Shown here: positions 48,613 through 57,635 of the stretch, piece by piece | How positions within the stretch are numbered: the stretch's first letter is position 1 | How the letters are laid out: the number at the start of each line of letters is the position of its first letter | Assembly: GCF_004117835.1 (NCBI RefSeq) | Contig: NZ_SDSC01000001.1 | Coordinates: forward strand, 310,001-374,000 | Direction of reading: 5' to 3' | Source of the DNA: Macrococcus sp. DPC7161 | GTDB lineage: Bacteria; Bacillota; Bacilli; Staphylococcales; Staphylococcaceae | DNA: 64,000 bases | Translations under genes and position numbers: made by a program | Notes under the pieces: model-generated | Seen by the model: only the letters and a program-made list of their open reading frames with translations | Databases searched by the model: none | Told to the model about the DNA's origin: nothing

Positions 48613-49526
48613 AAATACCTTTAATTGTAATCTTAGGACCTACCGCTGTTGGTAAAACTAAACTGAGTATTGAGCTTGCAAAAGCAATTAATGGTGAAAT
48701 CATTAGTGGTGATGCCATTCAAGTTTATAAAGGCATGGATATTGGCAGTGCTAAAATTACGCATGAAGAAGCTGAAGGGATTCCTCATCATTTAATTGAT
48801 ATATTAGAACCTAATGAAAGTTATTCATCGGCACAATTTAAAAATGAAGCTGAAAAATGTATTGAATCCATTTATAGTCGTGGAAAAATACCTATGGTCG
48901 TTGGCGGTACTGGACTATATATACAAAGTCTCCTCTACGAATATGATTATGTTGAAGAAGATCCAAAGGTAAAACGATATTGGCTCTCTCAATTTGAACA
49001 TTTAGATAGAGAAACTTTACATGAACAATTAAAATCTGTGGACCCAATTGCTGCTGCATCCATTCACCCAAATAACAAACAACGTGTTTTAAGAGCGTTA
49101 ACTTATTATAAAATGCATCAACAATCCATTACTTTACAAAGTAAATCAAAGACAATATCTGACAAATATGATACAATTTTAATAGGCTTAAATATGCCAC
49201 GACCGATTTTATATGAGCGCATCAATGAACGTGTGCAACTTATGTTTGAACAAGGATTAATTGATGAAGTTAAACAATTATTACAATGTGGCTATGAAAG
49301 TGCGCAAAGTATGACTGCTATCGGTTATAAAGAAGTGATTCCTTTTATTAAGGGTGAAATTACATATGATACGATGGTTGAGACATTGCAACAAAATACT
49401 AGGCATTTCGCAAAGCGTCAATTAACTTGGTTTAATAACCAAATGAACATTGATTGGTTAGATCCAACAGAATTATCCGTGGCTGACATGGTTAATCATA
49501 TACAAATACAGATAAAAGGGGAATAA
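48609..49526 (+). CDS. miaA: tRNA dimethylallyltransferase
   Basis: A 305-residue enzyme adding the isopentenyl group to A37 of UNN-reading tRNAs. P-loop GPTAVGKT at 10-17; the DMAPP/tRNA site SGDAIQVYKGMDIGSAK and PMVVGGTGLYIQSL are clear. ATG 48609 is used; the longer frame would start inside the hydrolase without a ribosome site. Its product is the substrate for MiaB (36255). hfq follows one base after its stop. Confidence 0.95.
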   Translation: MKIPLIVILGPTAVGKTKLSIELAKAINGEIISGDAIQVYKGMDIGSAKITHEEAEGIPHHLIDILEPNESYSSAQFKNEAEKCIESIYSRGKIPMVVGGTGLYIQSLLYEYDYVEEDPKVKRYWLSQFEHLDRETLHEQLKSVDPIAAASIHPNNKQRVLRALTYYKMHQQSITLQSKSKTISDKYDTILIGLNMPRPILYERINERVQLMFEQGLIDEVKQLLQCGYESAQSMTAIGYKEVIPFIKGEITYDTMVETLQQNTRHFAKRQLTWFNNQMNIDWLDPTELSVADMVNHIQIQIKGE

Positions 49527-49527
49527 A

Positions 49528-49725
49528 ATGATGACTCACGCTAACTTACAAGACACATTCTTAGAAAAGTACAAAACAAGTGGCACTGAATTAACTGTAT
49601 TTTTACTCAATGGTTTTCAAATGAAAGGTGTTGTTTTAGATTACGATAAGTATGTCATTTTAATTAAAGTGGCGGATAAAGAAAACTTAATCTATAAACA
49701 TGCCATCAGCACTTTTGTGGAATAA
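49528..49725 (+). CDS. hfq: RNA chaperone Hfq
   Basis: A 65-residue Sm-like protein. Sm1 region FLLNGFQMKGVVLDYD and Sm2 YKHAIST are present; the tail is very short, ending FVE, shorter than in S. aureus (77 residues in my recollection). AAAGGGGA precedes two adjacent ATG codons (49528, 49531); either may be used. Linked to miaA as in most bacteria. Confidence 0.92.
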   Translation: MMTHANLQDTFLEKYKTSGTELTVFLLNGFQMKGVVLDYDKYVILIKVADKENLIYKHAISTFVE

Positions 49726-49753
49726 ATCTGCAAAATAAAATAATCGATATTAT

Positions 49754-49797
49754 AAAAAGGGATTGAGCGCGAATTTTTTTGCTCAATCCCTTTTATT
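49754..49797. terminator. bidirectional terminator between hfq and gpx
   Basis: AAAAGGGATTGAGC and GCTCAATCCCTTTT form a 14-bp stem with A-run and T-run on opposite sides, so it can act on both strands. The minus-strand gpx stop codon (49783-49785) is inside the stem. Confidence 0.85.
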
Positions 49798-50268
49798 ATT
49801 TAGTAATGTTTCAATGTCTTTTTCAATTTTTTCAGGTGTCGTTGTTGAACCATATCTTTTAATAACTTTACCGTTTTGATCAATTAAAAATTTTGTGAAA
49901 TTCCACTTAATCGCATTTGTTAAAACCCCTTTTGTTTGTTCTTTTAAATGAACAAATAAAGGATGTGCATGATCACCATTGACATCAATTTTTTCATGCA
50001 TTGGGAAAGTTACACCATAGTTTAATCGGCAATTTTGCAATGCTTCTGCACCATCACCTGGTTCTTGATTACCAAACTGATTACATGGAAAGCCAAGAAC
50101 AACGAATCCATAGTCTTTATATTTCTTGTATAACTGTTCTAAACCATCAAACTGTTTTGTAAATCCACATTCGCTTGCTGTATTTACGATAAGCATCACG
50201 TTATTTTCATACTTTTTTAGTGAATATTTTTCTTTGTTTGCAAGTGTTACATCATAGTTGTAAATCAA
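49783..50268 (-). CDS. glutathione peroxidase family thiol peroxidase
   Basis: A 161-residue peroxidase of the Cys-type GPx family, reduced in such bacteria mainly by thioredoxin or bacillithiol systems rather than glutathione. Peroxidatic Cys34 in NTASECGFT; second motif [14 protein letters not shown] with Cys62; WNFTKFLID completes the tetrad. Minus-strand ribosome site AGTAGGAGATGA. In S. aureus the homologue (bsaA/gpxA) is in the same hfq-hflX place. Confidence 0.92.
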   Translation of the reverse strand: MIYNYDVTLANKEKYSLKKYENNVMLIVNTASECGFTKQFDGLEQLYKKYKDYGFVVLGFPCNQFGNQEPGDGAEALQNCRLNYGVTFPMHEKIDVNGDHAHPLFVHLKEQTKGVLTNAIKWNFTKFLIDQNGKVIKRYGSTTTPEKIEKDIETLLNNKRD

Positions 50269-50333
50269 AAAATCATCTCCTACTTGTGTTTCGTTCTTAT
50301 TTCAATCAAAATAAAACTTAAGGAAGTGATATT

Positions 50334-51608
50334 TTGAACGAAACGAAAAAGAATAAAGAACGTGTTCTTATTATAGCAGTTTATAAAAAGCGTGACGATG
50401 AATTTGAATTTAAAGAAAGTCTCAATGAAATTGTGAGTTTGTGTGAAACAGCGGATTTAGAAGTTGTTGATATCATTACACAAAATAAAGACCGTTTCGA
50501 TAGTACATTTTATATCGGAAAGGGCAAGTTAGATGAAATTATTGAACTCACAGACAAAGAAGATTTAACATATGATTGTGTGATTGTAGGAGATGAGTTA
50601 TCCACTGCACAATCAAAACATTTAAACGAAGCACTTCAATGCAAGATTATTGACCGAACACAATTAATTTTAGATATTTTTGCCTCAAGAGCTAAAAGCC
50701 GAGAAGGTAAACTGCAAGTAGAATTAGCACAACTTGAATATTTATTACCTCGATTATCTGGTCATGGACAAAGTTTGTCCCGTTTAGGAGGCGGAATCGG
50801 TACGCGTGGTCCAGGTGAAACGAAACTTGAAACAAATAGAAGGCATATTAGAAGTCGTATCACAGATATTAAAAGAGAAATCAGTACGATAAAAGCACAT
50901 CGTACGCGTTATCGAGAAAATAGAAAAAAGCAACAATTTTTACAAGTGGCATTAGTGGGTTATACAAATGCAGGTAAGTCGAGTTGGTTTAATCAACTGA
51001 CAAAAAGTACGACATTTGAAGAAAATTTATTGTTTGCGACATTAGATCCGAAAAGTAAGATGATGTCCATTAATGATGGATTTGATATTTTATTAAGTGA
51101 TACGGTAGGATTTATTCAAAAATTACCAACACATTTGATTGATGCATTTTCATCAACATTAGAAGAAGCAAAGTATGCTGATGTTCTAATACATGTTGTT
51201 GATGGTAGTCATCACAATGTAGATATTCACATTAAGACAGTAAATGAACTGTTAACTACTTTAGAAATGAATCATATACCTTGTATGATGGTATATAATA
51301 AAAAAGACTTGATGCATGAAACAGATGCACATTATGATGAAGCAGTTTCAGCGAGAGATATTGATGATATTCAGGTCATTATACAAAAGTTAATTCACTT
51401 GATTCAGTCAGATATGTTACCTTATCATATCAGCATTATCAAAAACAGTGGAGAAGTGATTAGTCATTTGAAAAATGCAACGCTTGTTAAAGATATTCTT
51501 TTCAATGAAGATTCAGAAATTTATGAAGTCCATGGATATGAAAGAAAAGATAATGGTGTTATCGAACAATTAATTAATAAACAATATATTAAAAAGTTTA
51601 CAATTTAA
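50334..51608 (+). CDS. hflX: GTPase HflX
   Basis: A 424-residue ribosome-associated GTPase that rescues or splits stalled and stressed ribosomes. N-terminal HflX domain (about 1-190, with LPRLSGHGQSLSRLGGGIG and RGPGETKLETNRR), coiled linker, G domain with G1 GYTNAGKS at 209-216, G3 DTVGFIQKLP, G4 NKKD. TTG 50334 follows AAGGAAGTGAT. Divergent from gpx with about 65 bases between. Confidence 0.94.
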   Translation: MNETKKNKERVLIIAVYKKRDDEFEFKESLNEIVSLCETADLEVVDIITQNKDRFDSTFYIGKGKLDEIIELTDKEDLTYDCVIVGDELSTAQSKHLNEALQCKIIDRTQLILDIFASRAKSREGKLQVELAQLEYLLPRLSGHGQSLSRLGGGIGTRGPGETKLETNRRHIRSRITDIKREISTIKAHRTRYRENRKKQQFLQVALVGYTNAGKSSWFNQLTKSTTFEENLLFATLDPKSKMMSINDGFDILLSDTVGFIQKLPTHLIDAFSSTLEEAKYADVLIHVVDGSHHNVDIHIKTVNELLTTLEMNHIPCMMVYNKKDLMHETDAHYDEAVSARDIDDIQVIIQKLIHLIQSDMLPYHISIIKNSGEVISHLKNATLVKDILFNEDSEIYEVHGYERKDNGVIEQLINKQYIKKFTI

Positions 51609-51663
51609 CTAGAAATAAATATAAAATAAAAAGTAAAAAATTTAAAACAATACAGAGGTTAAA

Positions 51664-52923
51664 ATGAAATTTACGAATAATGATAAATTGAATCAATTGA
51701 TTGAAAAAGTCGATCAGGACATATTACCGATTCATCAAACTATAGAAATGAATGCTTTATTTAATCAACAAAAAGTATTAGATGCTTTTGCAAAACTTAA
51801 AATCACTGAAGCAGATTTAATTGGTACTTTTGGCTATGGTTATGATGATGATGGGAGAGACCATTTAGAAGCGGTTTATGCAGAAGTATTTAAGGCTGAA
51901 GATGCTATCGTTCGTCCTCAAGTAATATCGGGAACCCATGCCATTACGTTGGCACTTTCAGCGAATTTAAAAGCTGGAGATGAGTTATTATATATTACAG
52001 GTGAACCTTATGACACATTACTTGAAGTAATCGGTGTAAATGGTAATGGGGTCGGTTCTTTAATGGATAATGGTGTTCAATACAGATCCATCCCACTTAA
52101 AAGTGATAAAATAGATACTAGTGCTGTTATAGCATCTATCAAAGATAATACGAAGATCATAGCCATCCAAAGATCAAAAGGATATGCAACAAGACCTTCA
52201 TTCACAGTGAATGAAATTGGTGATGTGATTCAACAAATCAAATCACATTATCCGGACATCATTGTTTTTGTAGACAATTGTTACGGAGAATTTGTTGAGG
52301 AAAATGAACCTATTGAGGTTGGGGCAGATATGATAGCTGGCTCATTAATTAAAAATCCTGGTGGTGGTATTTGTAAAATAGGTGGCTATATTGCAGGTAG
52401 AAAAGATTTAATCGAGAGAGTCGGTTATCGATTAACCGCACCTGGTATTGGTAAAGAAGCGGGCGCATCGCTTTATGCATTACACGAAATGTATCAAGGC
52501 TTTTTCTTAAGTCCTCACGTAGTGAGCCAAAGTTTAAAAGGTGCTGTCTTTACTTCAAGATTATTAGAATTAATCGGAATGAACACATCGCCACGTTATG
52601 ATGTTAAGAGAACGGATTTAATTCAGTCTGTTATATTTGATGACCCTGAAAAAATGATTTCATTTGTACAAAGTATTCAAGCTAATTCTCCAATTAACGC
52701 ACATTTTGCGCCAATGCCAGCTTATATGCCAGGTTATGAAGATGACGTCATTATGGCAGCTGGTACGTTTATACAAGGTGCATCTATAGAATTAACAGCA
52801 GACGGTCCAATTAGACCACCTTATGAAGCTTATGTGCAAGGTGGCTTAACATATGAGCATGTTAAAATCGCAATCATTCGCGCTGTATCAACGTTAATCG
52901 ATGAAAAAATTATTGAATTTTAA
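51664..52923 (+). CDS. PLP-dependent methionine gamma-lyase-like protein (YnbB family)
   Basis: A 419-residue fold-type I PLP protein, formerly called aluminium resistance protein. Conserved blocks are GYGYDDDGRDHLEAVYAEVF, VISGTHAITLALSANL, FVDNCYGEFVEE and the Lys-containing GSLIKNPGGG, the PLP-Lys region. ACAGAGGTT precedes the ATG. In Bacillus it also lies between hflX and glnRA. The reaction (sulfur amino-acid or cystathionine-type lyase) is uncertain. Confidence 0.87.
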   Translation: MKFTNNDKLNQLIEKVDQDILPIHQTIEMNALFNQQKVLDAFAKLKITEADLIGTFGYGYDDDGRDHLEAVYAEVFKAEDAIVRPQVISGTHAITLALSANLKAGDELLYITGEPYDTLLEVIGVNGNGVGSLMDNGVQYRSIPLKSDKIDTSAVIASIKDNTKIIAIQRSKGYATRPSFTVNEIGDVIQQIKSHYPDIIVFVDNCYGEFVEENEPIEVGADMIAGSLIKNPGGGICKIGGYIAGRKDLIERVGYRLTAPGIGKEAGASLYALHEMYQGFFLSPHVVSQSLKGAVFTSRLLELIGMNTSPRYDVKRTDLIQSVIFDDPEKMISFVQSIQANSPINAHFAPMPAYMPGYEDDVIMAAGTFIQGASIELTADGPIRPPYEAYVQGGLTYEHVKIAIIRAVSTLIDEKIIEF

Positions 52924-52942
52924 GCAACATAACTACTATTTT

Positions 52943-52982
52943 ACAAATTCATGTTAGGTTTTCTAACATGAATTTGTTTTTT
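52943..52982 (+). terminator. terminator-like hairpin carrying the GlnR box
   Basis: ACAAATTCATGTTAG and CTAACATGAATTTGT form a perfect 15-bp stem with a five-base loop, then six T. It ends the ynbB-type gene and overlaps the glnR control region. Confidence 0.75.
52952..52968 (+). promoter_or_regulatory. GlnR/TnrA box
   Basis: TGTTA-N7-TAACA, a perfect match to the TGTNAN7TNACA consensus. A -10 (TATGAT at 52992-52997) with a weak -35 (TGAATT at 52969-52974) follows directly, so GlnR bound here would block the glnRA promoter. Confidence 0.85.
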
Positions 52983-53030
52983 AAATTTTTTTATGATAAA
53001 TTACAAGTATGTTCAACAGGTGGTGCATCA

Positions 53031-53384
53031 ATGAGTAAAGATAAATTGCGAAGAGAAATGCCGGTATTCCCAATCAGTAGTGTAATGAAACTTACGGAAC
53101 TTACCGCAAGGCAAATTCGTTATTATGAAACACAATCATTAATAAAGCCAGCAAGAACAGAGGGAAATAAACGATTATTTTCGATGAATGATTTGGATAC
53201 ACTATTAGAAATAAAAGTCTTATTAGAAAAAGGTTTTAATATTAAACGTATTCAACAATTCTTTGAAGAAAAAAATATTTCCAAACAAAAAGATCAAGAT
53301 GGACATCGTTATATCGAATCTATCATTGAAGAACGTTTAGAAGTGCCACTTAACCGTGGAGATTTATCCAGGTTTTATCGATAA
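53031..53384 (+). CDS. glnR: transcription repressor GlnR
   Basis: A 117-residue MerR-family nitrogen regulator: winged helix (about 10-75, VMKLTELTARQIRYYETQSL) and a short C-terminal tail (ending NRGDLSRFYR) that senses feedback-inhibited glutamine synthetase. ATG 53031 follows AGGTGG; the upstream extension runs through the GlnR box and is rejected. Autoregulated with glnA. Confidence 0.95.
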   Translation: MSKDKLRREMPVFPISSVMKLTELTARQIRYYETQSLIKPARTEGNKRLFSMNDLDTLLEIKVLLEKGFNIKRIQQFFEEKNISKQKDQDGHRYIESIIEERLEVPLNRGDLSRFYR

Positions 53385-53405
53385 ACTAAATTTTTGGAGG
53401 TCATT

Positions 53406-54743
53406 ATGGCTAAACTAACTAAGAAAGACATTATGAAAAAAGCACAAGAGGAGAACGTTCGTTATTTACGTTTACAGTTCACTGATATTTTAGGAACAAT
53501 TAAAAACGTAGAAGTACCGATTTCTCAATTAGAAAAAGTATTAAACAATGAAATGATGTTTGACGGTTCATCAATCGAAGGATTCGTACGTATTGAAGAG
53601 TCAGATATGAAATTATATCCAGATTTAGATACTTGGGTAGTATTCCCATGGACTTCAGATAAAGGTAAAGTTGCACGTTTAATTTGTGACATTTATATGC
53701 CAAACGGTGAACCATTCTCAGGAGACCCACGTGCAAACTTAAAACGCTTATTAAAAGAAATGGAAGAATTAGGATTCACAGATTTCAACTTAGGGCCTGA
53801 GCCAGAATTCTTCTTATTCAAATTAGATGAAAAAGGCGAACCAACATTAGAATTAAATGATAACGGTGGTTACTTCGACTTAGCACCAACTGATTTAGGT
53901 GAAAATTGCCGTCGTGACATCGTATTAGAATTAGAAGACATGGGATTTGATATCGAAGCATCTCACCATGAAGTAGCACCTGGTCAACATGAAATTGACT
54001 TCAAATATGCAGATGCAGTTACAGCTTGTGATAACATCCAAACATTTAAATTAGTAGTAAAAACAATCGCACGTAAACATAACTTACATGCAACATTTAT
54101 GCCAAAACCATTATTCGGTGTGAACGGATCTGGTATGCACTTTAACGTATCATTATTCAAAGGACCAAAAGAAAATGCATTCTACGATCCAAAAGGTGAT
54201 ATGGAATTATCAGATGATGCACGTCACTTTATCGCTGGTATTATCAAAAACGCACGTGGATTTACAGCAGTATGTAACCCATTAGTAAACTCATACAAAC
54301 GTTTAGTACCTGGTTACGAAGCACCATGTTACGTAGCTTGGAGTGGACAAAACCGTTCACCATTAGTACGTATCCCAGCATCTCGTGGATTATCAACACG
54401 TGTTGAAATCCGTTCAGTAGACCCAGCTGCAAACCCATATATGGCATTAGCAACAATCTTACAAGCTGGATTAGATGGCATTAAAAATAAATTAGAAGTA
54501 CCTGCACCAGTTAACCAAAACATCTATGAAATGAACCGTGAAGAACGTGAAGCAGTTGGTGTACAAGATTTACCATCAACTTTATACACAGCATTAAAAG
54601 CAATGCGTGAAAACCCAATCATGAAAGAAGCATTAGGAGATCACATCTACCGTCAATTCATCGCTTCAAAAACAATCGAGTGGGATATGTATCGTACTCA
54701 AGTATCTGAATGGGAAAGAGAACAATACATGAAATTGTATTAA
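53406..54743 (+). CDS. glnA: glutamine synthetase type I
   Basis: A 445-residue dodecameric enzyme making glutamine from glutamate, ATP and ammonia. Blocks seen: [10 protein letters not shown] (residues near 60), PGPEFFLF-type GPEPEFFLF, the ATP site [23 protein letters not shown], and the C-terminal end. It is the short alpha form (Bacillus type), feedback-regulated, not adenylylated. ATG 53406 follows TTGGAGGTC. Last chromosomal gene before the prophage. Confidence 0.97.
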   Translation: MAKLTKKDIMKKAQEENVRYLRLQFTDILGTIKNVEVPISQLEKVLNNEMMFDGSSIEGFVRIEESDMKLYPDLDTWVVFPWTSDKGKVARLICDIYMPNGEPFSGDPRANLKRLLKEMEELGFTDFNLGPEPEFFLFKLDEKGEPTLELNDNGGYFDLAPTDLGENCRRDIVLELEDMGFDIEASHHEVAPGQHEIDFKYADAVTACDNIQTFKLVVKTIARKHNLHATFMPKPLFGVNGSGMHFNVSLFKGPKENAFYDPKGDMELSDDARHFIAGIIKNARGFTAVCNPLVNSYKRLVPGYEAPCYVAWSGQNRSPLVRIPASRGLSTRVEIRSVDPAANPYMALATILQAGLDGIKNKLEVPAPVNQNIYEMNREEREAVGVQDLPSTLYTALKAMRENPIMKEALGDHIYRQFIASKTIEWDMYRTQVSEWEREQYMKLY

Positions 54744-54751
54744 TCCATTTA

Positions 54752-54785
54752 AACCCTAGAGCTACATGGCTTTGGGGTTTTTTAT
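54752..54785 (+). terminator. terminator after glnA
   Basis: AACCCTAGAGC and GCTTTGGGGTT pair with two G-T bonds, then six T. It is kept intact on the chromosomal side of the prophage. Confidence 0.8.
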
Positions 54786-54859
54786 TTTGTTTATTTTAAG
54801 AACCCAATCAGCTAGATGTATATTAAAGTTATAATGTTTGGGTGCAAAGTGGGTGCGAA
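54786..54859. other. probable left prophage junction (attL region)
   Basis: The stretch between the glnA terminator and the end of the integrase gene should hold the attachment core. Two copies of GGGTGC (54840-54845 and 54851-54856, within TTTGGGTGCAAAGTGGGTGC) may be integrase arm sites. The core cannot be fixed without attR, which is outside the window. Confidence 0.45.
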
Positions 54860-55984
54860 CTAGAACACTTTTTTAATATATTTTTCGTAATCATTAAGTG
54901 CTTGTTTTTGATATTCATTACTAACGTGAGTATATATTTTTTCAGTTGTAGAAATATCTTTATGACCTAATCGCATTGATATAGCTTTTAAAGGTACACC
55001 AGAATTAAATAATAAACTTGCGTGTGTATGTCTTAATTCATGTGCTGAAATAATAAAATCTTCGCCTAGCACTTTTTTAGATACATGTTGTAATGTGTTA
55101 TAGATTGTTGTTCTTGGAATAGGAGTACCAATTTCATTAACGAATATGAAATTGTATTTGTTATTATAAACTTTTTGATTAACAATTTTATATGCGTTAT
55201 GAATTTGTAGTAGTTTGAATAACTCTATACTAAGTTGTTGTGAAATGAATATAATTCTGTGTTCACCTGTTTTTGTTTCACCTAATACATCACGTTTCTG
55301 ATCATAAGATTTTGTGATTGAAATAGTATTATTCGCTCTATCAATATCTTCAAATCTTAATGCACATGCTTCACCGATACGCATTCCAGTTTCTAATATT
55401 AATCTAATTAAATAATATTGAATTGTATTTCTCTTTCTTACTGCTTCTAAAAATGGGCTAATTTTATCTTCTGGTATATATTTTTTCTCAGAAGGCAAAT
55501 TGCTCTTTGTGTATTTCTTTTGTACGAATTCTGCTGGATTTCTTTCAATTAAACCATCTCTATAAGCAACAAACAACGCACGTGCTAATAAGCTAAAACA
55601 TTTATCTACTGTTGATTTACTCCAATTATTCTCTATTAAATCATTAATAAAGTTTTGAAATTTTGAATATGTAAAACTTTTAAGCGATTCATGTTCGAAT
55701 TCATTTTTAATTTTTTTGAGTGCATATTTATCTGCATCTACAGATGATTTCGAAACTTTATTAACTCTTTGAGTATTTATATATTCTTCTAAGTAATCTA
55801 CTAGTTTAATTTTTTGATTTTGTAGTAATACGTTTTTTAAATTAGCTTCGGCTTGTTTAGCATATTCTTTTGCTTCTGGCTTTGTTCTGAAACCAGATTT
55901 GCTGTGAATTCTACGTTTACCAGTTTCATCAGTATAGCTAATTCGAACCCTCCATTTAGCACCACGTTTCTCAAATTGAGCCAT
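54860..55984 (-). CDS. int: phage tyrosine recombinase (integrase)
   Basis: A 374-residue integrase. N-terminal arm-binding domain (about 1-55, KRGAKWRVRISYTDETGKRR), SAM-like core-binding domain (about 60-160), catalytic domain with R202, H315-x-x-R318, H341 and nucleophile Y351: all catalytic residues present. The second ATG (55984) suits the ribosome site AAGAAAGGA; the first (55993) touches it. It reads toward glnA, placing the att site beyond its 3' end. Confidence 0.93.
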   Translation of the reverse strand: MAQFEKRGAKWRVRISYTDETGKRRIHSKSGFRTKPEAKEYAKQAEANLKNVLLQNQKIKLVDYLEEYINTQRVNKVSKSSVDADKYALKKIKNEFEHESLKSFTYSKFQNFINDLIENNWSKSTVDKCFSLLARALFVAYRDGLIERNPAEFVQKKYTKSNLPSEKKYIPEDKISPFLEAVRKRNTIQYYLIRLILETGMRIGEACALRFEDIDRANNTISITKSYDQKRDVLGETKTGEHRIIFISQQLSIELFKLLQIHNAYKIVNQKVYNNKYNFIFVNEIGTPIPRTTIYNTLQHVSKKVLGEDFIISAHELRHTHASLLFNSGVPLKAISMRLGHKDISTTEKIYTHVSNEYQKQALNDYEKYIKKVF

Positions 55985-56019
55985 TTTAACCATTCCTTTC
56001 TTAAAAAAGAGTATAAAAA

Positions 56020-56045
56020 ATAAGGGTATGCCGAATACCCTTATA
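56020..56045 (-). terminator. minus-strand terminator between the phage lipoprotein and integrase genes
   Basis: ATAAGGGTAT and ATACCCTTAT form a perfect 10-bp stem with a short loop; on the minus strand it is followed by TTTTTTAT. It would insulate int from the lipoprotein/repressor transcript. Confidence 0.75.
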
Positions 56046-56053
56046 TTCAGTTG

Positions 56054-56563
56054 TTATTTTATAGTTGCTTTATATAATGCTTTTTCGTTACCTACAGAAA
56101 ATAATGGTTTGATTTCTATTTCAATTTCTTTTGCATCTTTTGGTACTGCAAAAGATTGTGATACATCAGCTGTACGACCTTTAGATAATGTTTCAGATTT
56201 ATCTGATCCAAGTGCATATTCATCAGCTTTTTTACCATTTACATAAACAGCTGCTTCTTGACCAGCAACATAATCTTCATCATTTTCAGATTTAACTGTA
56301 GAAAATACAGTAATTACTTTTTCAGCTTTAACGTCATTAAATTCATTTCTTTCATCTGTTACTTTAACTTCTTTGACTGTAAAAGTTGTTTTATCAATTT
56401 TCTTTGTTTCACCTAATTTTAAAGCGCCACTATCTTTTTTTACTTCTTTTTGTTCTGTTTTAGCCTCATCTTTTTTTGTAGTGTCAGTATTTCCACCACA
56501 TGCACCTAATAATAATGTTGAAGCTAATAAAGTACCACCTAAGATTTTGTAATTCATGTTCAT
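56054..56563 (-). CDS. prophage lipoprotein (DUF4352-like)
   Basis: A 169-residue lipoprotein: signal peptide with lipobox LLGAC (Cys 22), a Lys/Glu-rich linker (about 28-50) and an Ig-like domain (about 50-169; FTVKEVKVTDERNEFNDVKAEKVITVF and AVPKDAKEIEIEI in part) resembling DUF4352. Expressed from the lysogeny side together with the repressor. Such lipoproteins of temperate phages often change host fitness or block infection by related phages (family-level inference). Ribosome site GGGAGAAATG. Confidence 0.82.
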   Translation of the reverse strand: MNMNYKILGGTLLASTLLLGACGGNTDTTKKDEAKTEQKEVKKDSGALKLGETKKIDKTTFTVKEVKVTDERNEFNDVKAEKVITVFSTVKSENDEDYVAGQEAAVYVNGKKADEYALGSDKSETLSKGRTADVSQSFAVPKDAKEIEIEIKPLFSVGNEKALYKATIK

Positions 56564-56610
56564 TTCTCCCTTGTATTTAATTTTTATGATAAAGGCTAAT
56601 GCCGAATATC

Positions 56611-57240
56611 CTAATACTTTCTATTCATGCCGACAACTCTGCCAACAAAAGTTATTTCATCGTCTTTAGTGTATATTTGTGGTTGATGTTCACTGTTTGT
56701 TGATTCTGGTAACAACATAATGACATCATTTTGAAATCGTACACGTTTAACAGTTGCGTTGTATCCATTTACTTGAACGACTGCAATTTGACCGTTTTCT
56801 ATATAAGAATCTTTTTCGACAATAACAACATCACCGTCTTTGAATTCTTTATCCATAGAGTCACCAGATACAACTAAACTGAAGTATTCTTTACCATTTT
56901 TAATTAATGTTTTTGAAACAAAAGTGTGATCTATAATATTTTCTTCGGCATACATTGGTTGTCCTGCTGAAACTTTAGCAAGAACAGGTATTGAAATTAC
57001 AGGAATAACTTCTAATGCATTTAAATCTTCTTTACTTTCAACTAAATCTGATTTACTAACATCAAAGTAGTTAGCCATTAATTCAATTTTATCAATACGT
57101 GGGTATGTTTTAGCATTTATCCAGTCAGAAAGAGTTGTATATTTTACATTTAAATCTTTTGATAATTGTTTTCTATCAACGTTTTTTTCTTTCATAAACC
57201 TTTTAATATTCTTTGACATAACTTCTTTGTTACCCAACAT
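56611..57240 (-). CDS. CI-like repressor with LexA/S24 self-cleavage domain
   Basis: A 209-residue lysogeny repressor. HTH_3 domain (about 8-65, VDRKQLSKDLNVKYTTLSDW), then the S24 domain: cleavage dipeptide Ala92-Gly93, catalytic Ser128 in GDSMD and Lys165 in ATVKRV. It should be inactivated by RecA during SOS, linking the prophage to the recA gene in this window. Likely binds the three ACGGT palindromes at 57333-57640. Ribosome site AAAGGAATTG. Confidence 0.92.
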   Translation of the reverse strand: MLGNKEVMSKNIKRFMKEKNVDRKQLSKDLNVKYTTLSDWINAKTYPRIDKIELMANYFDVSKSDLVESKEDLNALEVIPVISIPVLAKVSAGQPMYAEENIIDHTFVSKTLIKNGKEYFSLVVSGDSMDKEFKDGDVVIVEKDSYIENGQIAVVQVNGYNATVKRVRFQNDVIMLLPESTNSEHQPQIYTKDDEITFVGRVVGMNRKY

Positions 57241-57287
57241 ATAAATTCAATTCCTTTCATATAATGCCGTTTTTATTTGATGTCTAT

Positions 57288-57316
57288 ATTATACGTTTAT
57301 TCCGTAAAAAATACAA
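57288..57316 (-). promoter_or_regulatory. leftward promoter for the CI-like repressor
   Basis: On the minus strand TTGTAT (57316-57311), 17-base spacer, TATAAT (57293-57288), about 50 bases before the repressor start. Confidence 0.7.
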
Positions 57317-57332
57317 TAGTTTTGTGTAAAAA

Positions 57333-57345
57333 ACGGTTTTACCGT
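57333..57345. promoter_or_regulatory. phage operator 1
   Basis: ACGGTTTTACCGT, inverted repeat of ACGGT with a three-base centre, ending at the first base of the rightward -35. Confidence 0.8.
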
Positions 57346-57373
57346 TGACAATACGGTTTAACCGTTATAAACT
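57345..57373 (+). promoter_or_regulatory. rightward early promoter of the phage
   Basis: TTGACA at 57345-57350, 17-base spacer, TAAACT at 57368-57373. Operators 1 and 2 touch the -35 and fill the spacer. Confidence 0.72.
57353..57365. promoter_or_regulatory. phage operator 2
   Basis: ACGGTTTAACCGT, same palindrome as operator 1, exactly 20 bases away (about two helical turns), lying within the promoter spacer. Confidence 0.8.
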
Positions 57374-57407
57374 ATAGTTAACTCAATTACAGAAATGAGG
57401 TGAAAAC

Positions 57408-57635
57408 ATGCAAGGCAACGCAGTAAGAACAGAGCCTTATACCTTAAAGATGCTACGTGCTAAATTTGATTTAACACAAGCAGAAGCAGGAAAACGCGTG
57501 GGTGTATCGGGTGATGTTTGGCATAACTGGGAAAAGGCAAAAACATTTCCTAACATTCCACAACTCAAAAAAATTGAGGAAGAATTTAATGTCACATACA
57601 ACGACATTATTTTTTTGGTCAATGATAACGGTTAA
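57408..57635 (+). CDS. Cro-like XRE repressor
   Basis: A 75-residue helix-turn-helix protein (LTQAEAGKRVGVSGDVWHNWEKAKTFP in pieces: LTQAEAGKRVGVS then WHNWEKAKTFPNIP). First gene of the rightward transcript, after AATGAGGTGA. Its last two codons and stop are part of operator 3. It most likely opposes the CI-like repressor (position-based inference). Confidence 0.87.
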   Translation: MQGNAVRTEPYTLKMLRAKFDLTQAEAGKRVGVSGDVWHNWEKAKTFPNIPQLKKIEEEFNVTYNDIIFLVNDNG

